A DNA stretch of 64,000 nt from UBA9676 sp036005525 (GTDB lineage Bacteria > Actinomycetota > Actinomycetes > Streptosporangiales > Streptosporangiaceae), in the NCBI GenBank assembly GCA_036005525.1, contig DASYQM010000332.1, positions 44,467-108,466 on the forward strand. The letters run 5' to 3'. Below the pieces are notes generated by a model. The model worked only from the letters and a program-made list of their open reading frames with translations, made no database searches and was not told where the DNA came from. Below, one piece after another: positions 25,947 to 32,983 of the stretch (positions are counted from its first letter, which is position 1; every line of letters begins with the position of its first letter). Made by a program: the position numbers and the translations under genes.

Positions 25947-25951
25947 TCATG
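25899..25951. terminator. Perfect 16-bp inverted repeat, probable bidirectional terminator
   Basis: CATGATCACGGACGAT (25899-25914) and its exact complement (25936-25951) flank a 21-nt spacer. The right arm covers the stop codon of the minus-strand ANTAR gene, and the plus-strand protease gene ends about 300 bp to the left, so it sits where a bidirectional terminator is expected. The arm is less GC-rich than its surroundings and could alternatively be a protein-binding site. Confidence 0.55.
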
Positions 25952-26816
25952 GAACGTCGGGTGTGGGCGATCCGGCCGGCCCGGGCTCGCCGGGGCGCGT
26001 CCGCCGGGACATCCTGCCCCCGCGGATGACGGGCGGCTTGGCCAGTTCCTCGGGGATCCGCAGCAGCGGGTTGCTGGCGCTGTCCACGACCTCGCCCGCG
26101 ACCTCCAGTACCCGCCTGCCGCGCGCCCGGGCGGCGGATCTCAGGAGCTCGAACGCCTGCCGGGGACGGAGCCGGTGACGTTCGGCCAGCACCCCGATCG
26201 CCTGCTCGACCCGCACCCGGACGGTCAGTGCGTGCTCGAGCTGGGCCACCGTCTCCTGGAGCTGCTGGGTATCGGCCGGCTCGGCTTCTGCTGGCTGGCT
26301 CGAGGCGGCTGGCGCAGCAGGGCCGCCGGGGGTTGGCGGGCCCTCAGCGGGCAGGTCGGCGGCGAGCAGGTCGGCCAGGACCATCGCGCTGGTGAGGTCG
26401 GAGACCTCCTCATCGCCCACCCGCCAGCCGGTGGCTGTCCGCCTGGCGACGGGCGGGTCCACGGGCCGGTCCGGCCCGCTGCCGCGGCCGCCGTGGCCCT
26501 GGGGGTACCCGCCTCTGGGGTCCTCACCGCGCGTGTCATGGCCGCGGGCCGGGCCGCCGTGCGGCCCAGGCGCGCCGGCCGGGCGATGACCGTGGGCGTT
26601 TCCCGCCGTCTGCGAGTGCCGGCCACGGTAGGGGCCGGTCCGCCCCTGGCCACCGCGTCCCCCGTCCAGCAGCTCCTGGGCTTCATCGCTGTCCCGGTCC
26701 GGGTCGGCATGCTCGTGCGCCGGCCATGTGGCTCGGCCGGCGTACCCGTACTGCTCGCGGCTTCGGCGCCTGGAGTCCCCTGGGTCTTCCGTTTGGTCGC
26801 CTCTGGTTTCCATCAT
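25947..26816 (-). CDS. ANTAR-domain protein with long disordered N-terminus
   Basis: 289 residues. The ANTAR RNA-binding domain is at about 195-255: LEHALTVRVRVEQAIGVLAE and RHRLRPRQAFELLRSAARAR. ANTAR proteins act as transcription antitermination regulators by binding paired stem-loops in mRNA leaders. The first 120 residues are Gly/Arg/Asp/His-rich and probably disordered, and residues 120-180 contain TGWRVGDEEVSDLTSAMVLA, a short conserved-looking block. There is no recognisable GAF, PAS or receiver domain for signal input, unlike most ANTAR proteins. The start could be either of two adjacent ATGs at 26816 or 26813. Confidence 0.8.
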   Translation of the reverse strand: MMETRGDQTEDPGDSRRRSREQYGYAGRATWPAHEHADPDRDSDEAQELLDGGRGGQGRTGPYRGRHSQTAGNAHGHRPAGAPGPHGGPARGHDTRGEDPRGGYPQGHGGRGSGPDRPVDPPVARRTATGWRVGDEEVSDLTSAMVLADLLAADLPAEGPPTPGGPAAPAASSQPAEAEPADTQQLQETVAQLEHALTVRVRVEQAIGVLAERHRLRPRQAFELLRSAARARGRRVLEVAGEVVDSASNPLLRIPEELAKPPVIRGGRMSRRTRPGEPGPAGSPTPDVP

Positions 26817-26827
26817 CCCGTAGTGAG

Positions 26828-27067
26828 CTAGCGGAGGTGCTTTCGGATCTGAACGGCTGACGGATTGGTCAGCGCTGTTCCGTTCGGCAGGACAACGGTG
26901 GGCACCGTCTGATTGCCGCCGTTGACGGACATCACGTAGTCCGCCGCGGCCGGATCCCGCTCGATGTCGACCTCGCTGACCTCGATTCCTTCCCGCTCAA
27001 GCTGTTTCTTCAACCGGCGACAGAAGCCGCACCACGGCGTGGTGTACATCACGACCGGCTCTGACAC
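26828..27067 (-). CDS. Mycoredoxin (glutaredoxin-like)
   Basis: Reduces mycothiol mixed disulfides on proteins in actinobacteria. The 79-residue thioredoxin-fold protein has TTPWCGFCRRLKKQLE with a CxxC active site, VDIERDPAAADYVMSVNGGN and the cis-Pro segment TVPTVVLPNG. The GTG at 27067 has an AAGGAGAC RBS. Mycobacterial Mrx1 uses a CGYC site; here it is CGFC. It is divergent from the uvrD2 gene, the same arrangement I recall in Mycobacterium (Rv3198A next to uvrD2). Confidence 0.87.
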   Translation of the reverse strand: MSEPVVMYTTPWCGFCRRLKKQLEREGIEVSEVDIERDPAAADYVMSVNGGNQTVPTVVLPNGTALTNPSAVQIRKHLR

Positions 27068-27188
27068 ACGCGTCTCCTTGCCGTCCCACACTAGTTCCGG
27101 TGATGCAACACCGTTAGCATCTCCGGGCTTCCCGGGAGCGTCGGTGGGATGCGGCAGGATGGCGAAGCGGATGGCCAAAGGAGGTGCG

Positions 27189-29090
27189 GTGGAGACGTAC
27201 CGCCCGGATGAGGACGGTCCCGAGGCCGTGCTCGCCGCGCTCGATCCCGAGCAGCGGGAGGTCGCGCTGGCCACCCGGGGTCCCGTCTGTGTGCTGGCCG
27301 GCGCCGGGGCCGGCAAGACGCGGGCGATCGCGCACCGTATCGCCTACGGGGTCCGCATCGGTGTGGTCAACCCGGGTCACGTACTGGCCGTTACCTTCAC
27401 GACCCGGGCGGCGGGTGAATTGCGGGGACGGCTGCGCCAGCTCGCCGGGACCGCCGGCGGCGGGGTGGAACAGGTGCAGGCGCGCACCTTCCATGCCGCG
27501 GCGCTCCGCCAGCTCATCCACTTCTGGCCGCGCACGGTGGGGGGAAGGCCGCCGGCGGTACTCGATTCCAAGGTGGGCCTGCTCACCGAGATCGCCCGGG
27601 AGTTGCGCGTGGGTGTGGGCCTGCCGGAGCTGCGCGATATCGCCGGCGAGATCGAGTGGGCCAAGGTCACCCAGGTGCGGCCGGGCGACTACCCCGCGGC
27701 TGCCCTTGCCGCTGGGCGTAACCCCCCGCTGGACGCGGAGACCGCTGCCCGCCTGTACGACGCGTACGAGAAGCTGCGCCGGGAGCGGCACCTGGTGGAC
27801 TTCGAGTCCGTGCTGGAACTCACCGCCGCCATCCTCGCCGAGCACCGGCTCGCCGCGGCCGAGGTCGCCGACCGGTATCGCTACTTCGTGGTTGATGAGT
27901 TCCAGGACGTCAACCCGCTTCAGAAGCTGCTGCTCGACACCTGGACGGCCGGCCGTGACGACGTGTGCGTGGTCGGCGACCCGCACCAGACCATCTACTC
28001 GTTCACCGGTGCCACCCCCGCCTACCTCACCGGATTCACCGCCACATTCCCGCATGCCACGGTGGTGCGGCTGGTGCGCAACTATCGCTCGACCCCGCAG
28101 GTAGTCGCCCTGGCCAACCGGCTGAGCGGCGCGGTCCCCGGCCGGCGCACGCGCCCGCGGCGCGATCTGCCGCTGCCCGGCGGTGCCCCGCTCGTCGCGC
28201 AGCGGGCTGCCGGCCCGGAACCGGAATTCGCCGGCCACGAGGACGAGGTGGCGGAGGCAGAGGCAGTCGCCGCGCGGGCGGCCGAGCTCGTCGCGTCTGG
28301 CGTTCTGGCCAGCGAGATGGCCGTGCTGGTACGCGTCAACGTTCAGACGGAGCGTTTCGAGCAGGCGCTCGCGCAGGTGGGTGTGCCCTTCCAGGTGCGA
28401 GGGACGGAACGGTTCTTCAGGCGGGCCGAGGTGCGCCAGGCGATGGGGATGCTGCGAGCCGCCGCCGCCGCTCCGGCCACCGCCGCGGCTCCGGCCGCCG
28501 CCGAGGTCAGGCACGTCCTGTCGGGGATCGGCCTGACCGTGAAGCCACCGCCGGGCCGGGGATCGGCCCGGGAGCGCTGGGAGTCCCTGGCGGCGCTGGC
28601 CCGGCTCGCGGATGATTTCTGCGCGATCACGCCCGGCGCGGGGCTCGCCGAGGTCGTCGCCGGGCTGGCCCACCGGGCCGTGATCGAGCTTCCCCCGGCT
28701 CCGGATGGGGTGACCGTGGCCTCGCTGCACGCGGCGAAGGGGCTGGAGTGGGACGTGGTGTTCCTGCCCGGCCTCACAGAAGGGAACCTGCCGATCGTTC
28801 ATGCCCAGACCGGCGCCGCGGTCGCCGAGGAGCGGCGGCTGCTCTACGTCGGCGTGACCAGGGCCCGCGAGCGGCTGTATCTGTCATGGGCGCTGGCCCG
28901 CTCTCCGGGTGGGCGGCCGTCCCGCACGCCGTCGCGGTTCCTGGACGGCCTGCGCCCCCGGCGGCCAGCCGGTGGCGCCAGGGGCGTCCCCGGCGACGGA
29001 ACGGGCCGGCCCGAGCGGTACGGTGCCCCGGTACCGGCGTTGCCCGAAGGAGCGCCCGCGTCCGCTGGCGCGGCCGATGCGGGCCCATGA
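27189..29090 (+). CDS. uvrD2: UvrD2-type SF1 DNA helicase, short C-terminus
   Basis: An ATP-dependent 3'-5' DNA helicase of the UvrD/PcrA superfamily, 633 residues. Motifs in order: I GAGAGKTRAIAHRIAYG, Ia VTFTTRAAGELRGRL, II VVDEFQDVNPLQ, III VVGDPHQTIYSFTGA, IV VRLVRNYRSTPQVV, V SLHAAKGLEWDVVF and VI LLYVGVTRARERLYLSW. The GTG at 27189 sits only 4 bp from AAAGGAGG; an ATG at 27171 is an alternative. The chain stops about 60 residues after motif VI with a low-complexity tail. The HRDC domain and cysteine cluster that I recall from mycobacterial UvrD2 are absent. Confidence 0.87.
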   Translation: METYRPDEDGPEAVLAALDPEQREVALATRGPVCVLAGAGAGKTRAIAHRIAYGVRIGVVNPGHVLAVTFTTRAAGELRGRLRQLAGTAGGGVEQVQARTFHAAALRQLIHFWPRTVGGRPPAVLDSKVGLLTEIARELRVGVGLPELRDIAGEIEWAKVTQVRPGDYPAAALAAGRNPPLDAETAARLYDAYEKLRRERHLVDFESVLELTAAILAEHRLAAAEVADRYRYFVVDEFQDVNPLQKLLLDTWTAGRDDVCVVGDPHQTIYSFTGATPAYLTGFTATFPHATVVRLVRNYRSTPQVVALANRLSGAVPGRRTRPRRDLPLPGGAPLVAQRAAGPEPEFAGHEDEVAEAEAVAARAAELVASGVLASEMAVLVRVNVQTERFEQALAQVGVPFQVRGTERFFRRAEVRQAMGMLRAAAAAPATAAAPAAAEVRHVLSGIGLTVKPPPGRGSARERWESLAALARLADDFCAITPGAGLAEVVAGLAHRAVIELPPAPDGVTVASLHAAKGLEWDVVFLPGLTEGNLPIVHAQTGAAVAEERRLLYVGVTRARERLYLSWALARSPGGRPSRTPSRFLDGLRPRRPAGGARGVPGDGTGRPERYGAPVPALPEGAPASAGAADAGP

Positions 29091-29121
29091 GGGCCGGAGC
29101 GCATGAGAGCTGAAGGCGGCC

Positions 29122-29979
29122 GTGAGCGAGATCCTGGACCGGCTGGTGGACCTGCTCAACCTGGAGCAGATCGAACTTGACATCTTCCGCGGCCGCAGCC
29201 CGGACGACCGCCGGCAGCGGGTGTTCGGAGGACAGGTGGCCGGCCAGGCCCTGGTGGCCGCGGGACGCACCGTGCCAGCTGACCGGCCCGTCCATTCCCT
29301 GCACGCCTACTTCATCCGGCCCGGCGACCCGTCGGTACCGCTCGTTTACATCGTGGACCGGGTGCGGGACGGCAGGTCCTTCACGACGCGGCGGGTGTCG
29401 GCAATCCAGCACGGCAAAACGATCTTTACCTTGTCCGCGTCGTTCCACCGTGGCGAGCCGGGCCCGGTCCATGCCGCACCGATGCCGTTGGTGCCGCCGC
29501 CGGAATCGGTGATGACCGTTGCCGAGCGGCTGGAGAAGCTGACCGGCGAGCCCGCCCACGAGTTCTTCGCGAACAACCCGATCGACCTCCGCGTCGTCGG
29601 GCCCCTCACCTACGAGGCGCAGCTTGACCCATCGCTGCGCGCCGACCGCAACCTCGTCTGGCTGCGGGCCGATGGCGAACTGCCGGACGACCCCCTGCTG
29701 CATGTGTGCCTGATGACCTACGCCTCCGACATGACGCTGCTGGACACCGTCCTGTTGCGGCACGGCCTGTCCTGGGCGGATGGGCACACGCGCGGCGCGA
29801 GCCTCGACCACGCGATGTGGTTCCATCGCCCGTTCCGCGCCGACCGGTGGCTGCTGTACGCCCAGGACTCCCCGGTGGCGGCCGGCGCAAGAGGCCTTGC
29901 CCGCGGTGAGGTGTTCACCGCCGAGGGCGAGCTGGTGGTGTCGGTTGTGCAGGAGGGGCTCATCCGGACCACGCCCTGA
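29122..29979 (+). CDS. tesB: Acyl-CoA thioesterase II (TesB)
   Basis: Hydrolyses medium- and long-chain acyl-CoA to free fatty acid and CoA. The 285-residue double-hotdog protein shows FRGRSPDDRRQRVFGGQVAG, the HSLHAYFIRPGDPSVPLVY block and, in the second hotdog, GASLDHAMWFHRPFRADRWL (Asp of the catalytic network) and ARGEVFTAEGELVVSVVQEG. Length and motifs match TesB. The GTG start lies 31 bp after the helicase stop. Confidence 0.93.
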   Translation: MSEILDRLVDLLNLEQIELDIFRGRSPDDRRQRVFGGQVAGQALVAAGRTVPADRPVHSLHAYFIRPGDPSVPLVYIVDRVRDGRSFTTRRVSAIQHGKTIFTLSASFHRGEPGPVHAAPMPLVPPPESVMTVAERLEKLTGEPAHEFFANNPIDLRVVGPLTYEAQLDPSLRADRNLVWLRADGELPDDPLLHVCLMTYASDMTLLDTVLLRHGLSWADGHTRGASLDHAMWFHRPFRADRWLLYAQDSPVAAGARGLARGEVFTAEGELVVSVVQEGLIRTTP

Positions 29980-30035
29980 CGCGGCCCGGGTCCTGGGTGT
30001 GACATACCGGTAGCGTCATGGTGACGAAGATCCAC

Positions 30036-30076
30036 CGAAAAAGCAGTTGCCCCATGGGCGGTGGCCTACCTAGGCT
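30036..30076 (+). promoter_or_regulatory. Candidate WhiB7-type promoter
   Basis: CGAAAAAGCA, an A-rich block, lies directly upstream of a TTGCCC -35 (30047-30052). An 18-bp spacer leads to TAGGCT (30071-30076) as -10. An A/T-rich element abutting the -35 is the reported hallmark of WhiB7-activated promoters. The predicted start of transcription is near 30083, giving a whiB7 leader of roughly 435 nt. Confidence 0.5.
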
Positions 30077-30082
30077 GTTGCG

Positions 30083-30133
30083 ATGTGTACAGGTGGGCCA
30101 ACGACGCTGCGCGGGAGGAGGTGCCCACATTGA
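30083..30133 (+). CDS. Candidate leaderless 16-codon upstream ORF in the whiB7 leader
   Basis: An ATG 7 bp after the -10 hexamer opens a 16-residue peptide (MCTGGPTTLRGRRCPH). Its TGA overlaps the TTG start of the next ORF. Position at the predicted transcription start fits a leaderless upstream ORF of the kind used for ribosome-mediated attenuation of whiB7. Inference from position only. Confidence 0.35.
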   Translation: MCTGGPTTLRGRRCPH

Positions 30134-30393
30134 GTAACAGCGTGCTCAGCCATGCCGCCGGCGAGCGGTGTGTCTGGTTCTCTCCGGCTGCACAGGGCAC
30201 CCGTCTGCCCATCGGCGTTTTGGTCACGCCTGCCAGCGCCACTGGTGTCTTCGCGGGGCCGCGGCCGAAGCCGCATGACCGGACGCAGGTCGCCGTGCAG
30301 CAGATCACCAACAACATGTACCAGGAAATGGCCCGTATCACCGCCAATGGCGGTGCTCAATCGGGTTCGCATCCGGCGTGGGATCCGGTCTAG
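30130..30393 (+). CDS. Small hypothetical protein in the whiB7 leader
   Basis: 87 residues from a TTG with a strong RBS (GGGAGGAGGTG, 7 bp spacing). Composition is protein-like: RCVWFSPAAQGTRLPIGVLV and VAVQQITNNMYQEMARITAN. No family is recognised. It lies wholly between the candidate whiB7 promoter and the hairpins that precede whiB7, so its translation could affect read-through. It may be a genuine small protein or part of the regulatory leader. Confidence 0.5.
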   Translation: MSNSVLSHAAGERCVWFSPAAQGTRLPIGVLVTPASATGVFAGPRPKPHDRTQVAVQQITNNMYQEMARITANGGAQSGSHPAWDPV

Positions 30394-30402
30394 AAAGACC
30401 GG
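30385..30402 (+). promoter_or_regulatory. Hairpin 1 of the whiB7 leader
   Basis: CCGGTCT-AGAA-AGACCGG, a perfect 7-bp stem with a tetraloop, overlaps the stop of the 87-residue ORF. It stands 12 nt before a stronger hairpin and may be part of an attenuator switch. Confidence 0.5.
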
Positions 30403-30414
30403 CCTAGATCCCCA

Positions 30415-30449
30415 AAGGCCGCGGACCCGAAAACCGGGTCCGCGGCCTT
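30415..30449 (+). terminator. Strong hairpin upstream of whiB7, probable attenuator terminator
   Basis: AAGGCCGCGGACCCG (30415-30429) pairs perfectly with CGGGTCCGCGGCCTT (30435-30449) around a 5-nt loop. The 15-bp GC-rich stem lies 67 bp upstream of the whiB7 start. It is well placed to end transcripts before whiB7 unless the leader is remodelled. Confidence 0.65.
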
Positions 30450-30516
30450 AGCTATGTGCCGGGCCGCGTGACCTCGGCCGATGAGACCGACGAGCAGGAC
30501 GAGGCACGAGAGGGGA

Positions 30517-30927
30517 ATGGACATGTACTGGCCCGGCACCACCGCCGTTGCACCGGGCACGACGGGGCTGGAAACGGAGTCCGTACCAGGAGTAAGGGGA
30601 ACCGGGAGAGGTCAGGCCGCACCCGGCGCGGTGCAGGAGCAGATGGCTTCTTCCGGAGCCAACGGCGCCATCGTGCCGGTGGCGCGCACCAGGTCGGCTC
30701 TGCCGTGCGTCAGCGATCCCGACTTGTTCTTCGCCGAGTCCCCACAGGACGTCGAGACGGCCAAGGCCATGTGCCGCGGTTGTGCGGTGAGGATCGCCTG
30801 CCTCGCGGGCGCCCTGGAGCGCCAGGAACCGTGGGGCGTGTGGGGAGGCGAGCTCTTCCTGCGCGGCACGGTGGTGCCCCGCAAGCGGCCGCGAGGGCGT
30901 CCACGAAAGAGCGACGTGGCGGCCTAG
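30517..30927 (+). CDS. whiB7: WhiB7-type Fe-S transcription regulator with AT-hook
   Basis: WhiB7 activates intrinsic antibiotic-resistance genes by binding sigma factor and A/T-rich promoter DNA. In this 136-residue protein the four cluster cysteines are C64, C86, C89 and C95 (LPCVSDPDLFF, CRGC, IACL). The WhiB7-typical EPWGVWGGELF turn follows at about 105-115, and an AT-hook RGRPRK ends the chain at about 126-131. The first 60 residues are a long Gly/Ala-rich extension not usual for the family. The ATG at 30517 is chosen for its GAGAGGGGA RBS. Linkage to an ABC1 kinase and uvrD2 matches the Rv3197-Rv3198c order I recall. Confidence 0.9.
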   Translation: MDMYWPGTTAVAPGTTGLETESVPGVRGTGRGQAAPGAVQEQMASSGANGAIVPVARTRSALPCVSDPDLFFAESPQDVETAKAMCRGCAVRIACLAGALERQEPWGVWGGELFLRGTVVPRKRPRGRPRKSDVAA

Positions 30928-30963
30928 GTCCGGCCTTCAGGTCATAGGGAACAGTGAAAGGCG

Positions 30964-31167
30964 GTGAGAAACGTGTACCCCTACGTAAAGCTTGGGACGA
31001 TCCGGCATCGGGAGATGCTGGCGCGCGCAGAGCAGATGCGCCAGCTGCGGCAGCTCCGGGCGGTGTCGAAGGCGTCCCGGCGCGTAGAGCGCGCACGGCA
31101 GCGCCTTTCCCAGGCCCAGCGCGACGCCCGGCGAGTCAGCAGGGAGCTCAGAGGGTCCTGGGTTTGA
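30964..31167 (+). CDS. Small basic protein of unknown function
   Basis: 67 residues, strongly basic and helical (HREMLARAEQMRQLRQLRAV, then ERARQRLSQAQRDARRVSRE), probably a single long helix or coiled coil. The GTG start has GAAAGG upstream. It follows whiB7 by 36 bp and is probably co-transcribed. Ends before a strong hairpin. No family recognised. Confidence 0.55.
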   Translation: MRNVYPYVKLGTIRHREMLARAEQMRQLRQLRAVSKASRRVERARQRLSQAQRDARRVSRELRGSWV

Positions 31168-31174
31168 CGCGGAT

Positions 31175-31219
31175 CATGGCCCTGGTTCGCCCGCATGCAG
31201 CGGGCGAACCAGGGCCATG
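31175..31219. terminator. 19-bp perfect hairpin, bidirectional terminator
   Basis: CATGGCCCTGGTTCGCCCG (31175-31193) and its exact complement (31201-31219) enclose a 7-nt loop. It lies between the convergent ends of the small basic protein gene and the ABC1 kinase gene. Strong, textbook placement for a bidirectional terminator. Confidence 0.8.
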
Positions 31220-31276
31220 TGCTTGCGGGGCTCCCGGCGTCCGGTCACACCGGGCCGGGCTTCACCGGGCCGGGCT

Positions 31277-32968
31277 TCACCGGGCCGGACTCAGCGCGTC
31301 GGGCTCGTCGGGCCGGGTCAGTGCGTCGGGCTCCTCGGGTTGGCTCAGCACGTCGGGTTGGGTCAGCACGTCGGGTTGGCTCAGCCCGTCGGGTTGGGTC
31401 AGCTCGTTGGGCCGGCCGGGCGCGTCCTGCTCGTCAGCCCGGCGCAGCCCATTGAGCTCGCCAAGCGCGCTCAGAGCGCCGGGCTCGGCGGGCGTGCCAA
31501 GATCCCCGGGCTCGCCGAGCGAGCCAAGGTCCCCGGGCTCGCCGGGCGTACTGAGGGCACCGGGGTCACCGGGCGTACTGAGGGCGCCGGGGTCACCGGG
31601 CGGGCCGAGCGCGCCGGGCTGGCTGACCAGCGCGGCGGCGGGCTTGCGGGACCTGGGGTCGGCGTCGGAGTAGCCGGGCATCCATCTGAGCATTTCAGCC
31701 CGGTACGGACCTTCGCATGCGAGCTGGCACAGCACCCCGATGCCGGCGGTCGAGACCCGGTGGATCAGTACGTACGAGGGGGGCAGGTTGAGCCGCCGGC
31801 TCATGTTGGTGGCATGTGGGTCGGTCACCCGCGTGGCCTCGCCGCGCAGCCACTCCCGGCTGAACCGGAACCTCTCCACCCGGGACGGCTCTGCCAGCGG
31901 CGCCAGAAACGCGCGCAGCGCCTCCGCGTCGAACTCGATGCCCGGCCTGAGGAACCCCTGGTCACGCAGCTCCTGCTCGGCGGGCCCCAGATCGGCGCCG
32001 TCGTGCACCATGTGCAGCAGGCGGCCCATGAACGGAGGGAACCCGCCGGGGAGCCGGTCCACGGCGCCGAAGTCCAGCACGCCAAGCCGCCCGTCCTCCA
32101 GCAGCCGGAAGTTGCCGGGGTGAGGGTCGGCATGGAGCAGTCCCGCACGGGCTGGCCCGGAGAACAGAAAGCGGACGAACAGCAGCCCGGTCCGGTCACG
32201 CTCCTCCTGCGAGCCGTCACTGATGATCTTGGACAGTGGGGTTCCGTCCATCCATTCGGTGACGAGGACATGGCTGGTGCCGACGACCACGTCGGGCACG
32301 AAGATGTCCGGATCCCCGGCATAGGCCACCGCGAAGGCGTGTTGCGACGTGGCTTCGAGGTGGTAGTCAAGCTCTTCCGCGACCCTGGCACGCAACTCGT
32401 CGAGCAGCGGCCGCACCTCGAGACCGGGCATCAGCACAGCGAACAGCCGTGCGACCCGGCTCAGCTGGTTGAAGTCGCTGAGCAATGCACGCCCGGCACC
32501 CGGATACTGGATCTTTACCGCGACCTCGCGCCCGTCCCGCCAGCGGGCGCGGTGTACCTGCCCGATCGACGCTGCCGCGGCCGGCCTGTCGTTGAACTCG
32601 GCGAACTGGTCGCGCCAATCCGGGCCGAAATCCTCGGCGAGCACGCGATACACCGTGCCGGTCGGCAGCGGCGGCGCCGATTCCTGCAACTTGGTCAGCG
32701 TCGCCCGGTACGGGCCTGCGATCTCCGGCGGGAGGGCAGCCTCGAAGATCGACAGGGCCTGCCCGAACTTCATCGCGCCGCCCTTGAGCTCGCCGAGCAC
32801 ACGGAAGATCTGGTCGGCAGTACGGTGCTGGATCTCGGCCGCAACAAGCTCGGCGGGCCGGCCACCCAGCCGCTTGCCCAAGCCCAGCGCGGTGCGGCCG
32901 GCCAGTCCGACCGGCAAGGTCGCCAGCTTTGCCGTGCGAGTGATCGCTCGGCGGGGGAGATCGTTCAC
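31277..32968 (-). CDS. ABC1/ADCK (UbiB/AarF)-family kinase-like protein with repeat tail
   Basis: An atypical protein-kinase-like ATPase. 563 residues. The family KxGQ motif is in AMKFGQALSIFEAALP. The Ala-rich nucleotide loop AAASIGQVHRA, VAVKIQYPG (lysine), LLHADPHPGNF (catalytic loop) and VLDFGAVDRL (metal Asp) follow. Residues about 435-563 are an acidic low-complexity tail built from PGDPGALST-like and QPDVLTQPDVLS-like repeats, absent from typical homologues. The gene is convergent with the whiB7 unit, as I recall in Mycobacterium (Rv3197). Confidence 0.88.
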   Translation of the reverse strand: MNDLPRRAITRTAKLATLPVGLAGRTALGLGKRLGGRPAELVAAEIQHRTADQIFRVLGELKGGAMKFGQALSIFEAALPPEIAGPYRATLTKLQESAPPLPTGTVYRVLAEDFGPDWRDQFAEFNDRPAAAASIGQVHRARWRDGREVAVKIQYPGAGRALLSDFNQLSRVARLFAVLMPGLEVRPLLDELRARVAEELDYHLEATSQHAFAVAYAGDPDIFVPDVVVGTSHVLVTEWMDGTPLSKIISDGSQEERDRTGLLFVRFLFSGPARAGLLHADPHPGNFRLLEDGRLGVLDFGAVDRLPGGFPPFMGRLLHMVHDGADLGPAEQELRDQGFLRPGIEFDAEALRAFLAPLAEPSRVERFRFSREWLRGEATRVTDPHATNMSRRLNLPPSYVLIHRVSTAGIGVLCQLACEGPYRAEMLRWMPGYSDADPRSRKPAAALVSQPGALGPPGDPGALSTPGDPGALSTPGEPGDLGSLGEPGDLGTPAEPGALSALGELNGLRRADEQDAPGRPNELTQPDGLSQPDVLTQPDVLSQPEEPDALTRPDEPDALSPAR

Positions 32969-32983
32969 ACCTCACATTGTCGG

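Noticed and set aside
25711..26178. Plus-strand frame after an RBS-like AAAGGAGGAGG
   Set aside because: Runs antisense through most of the ANTAR domain and is composed of Arg/Pro/Ser; the RBS-like sequence is over 20 bp from the ATG.
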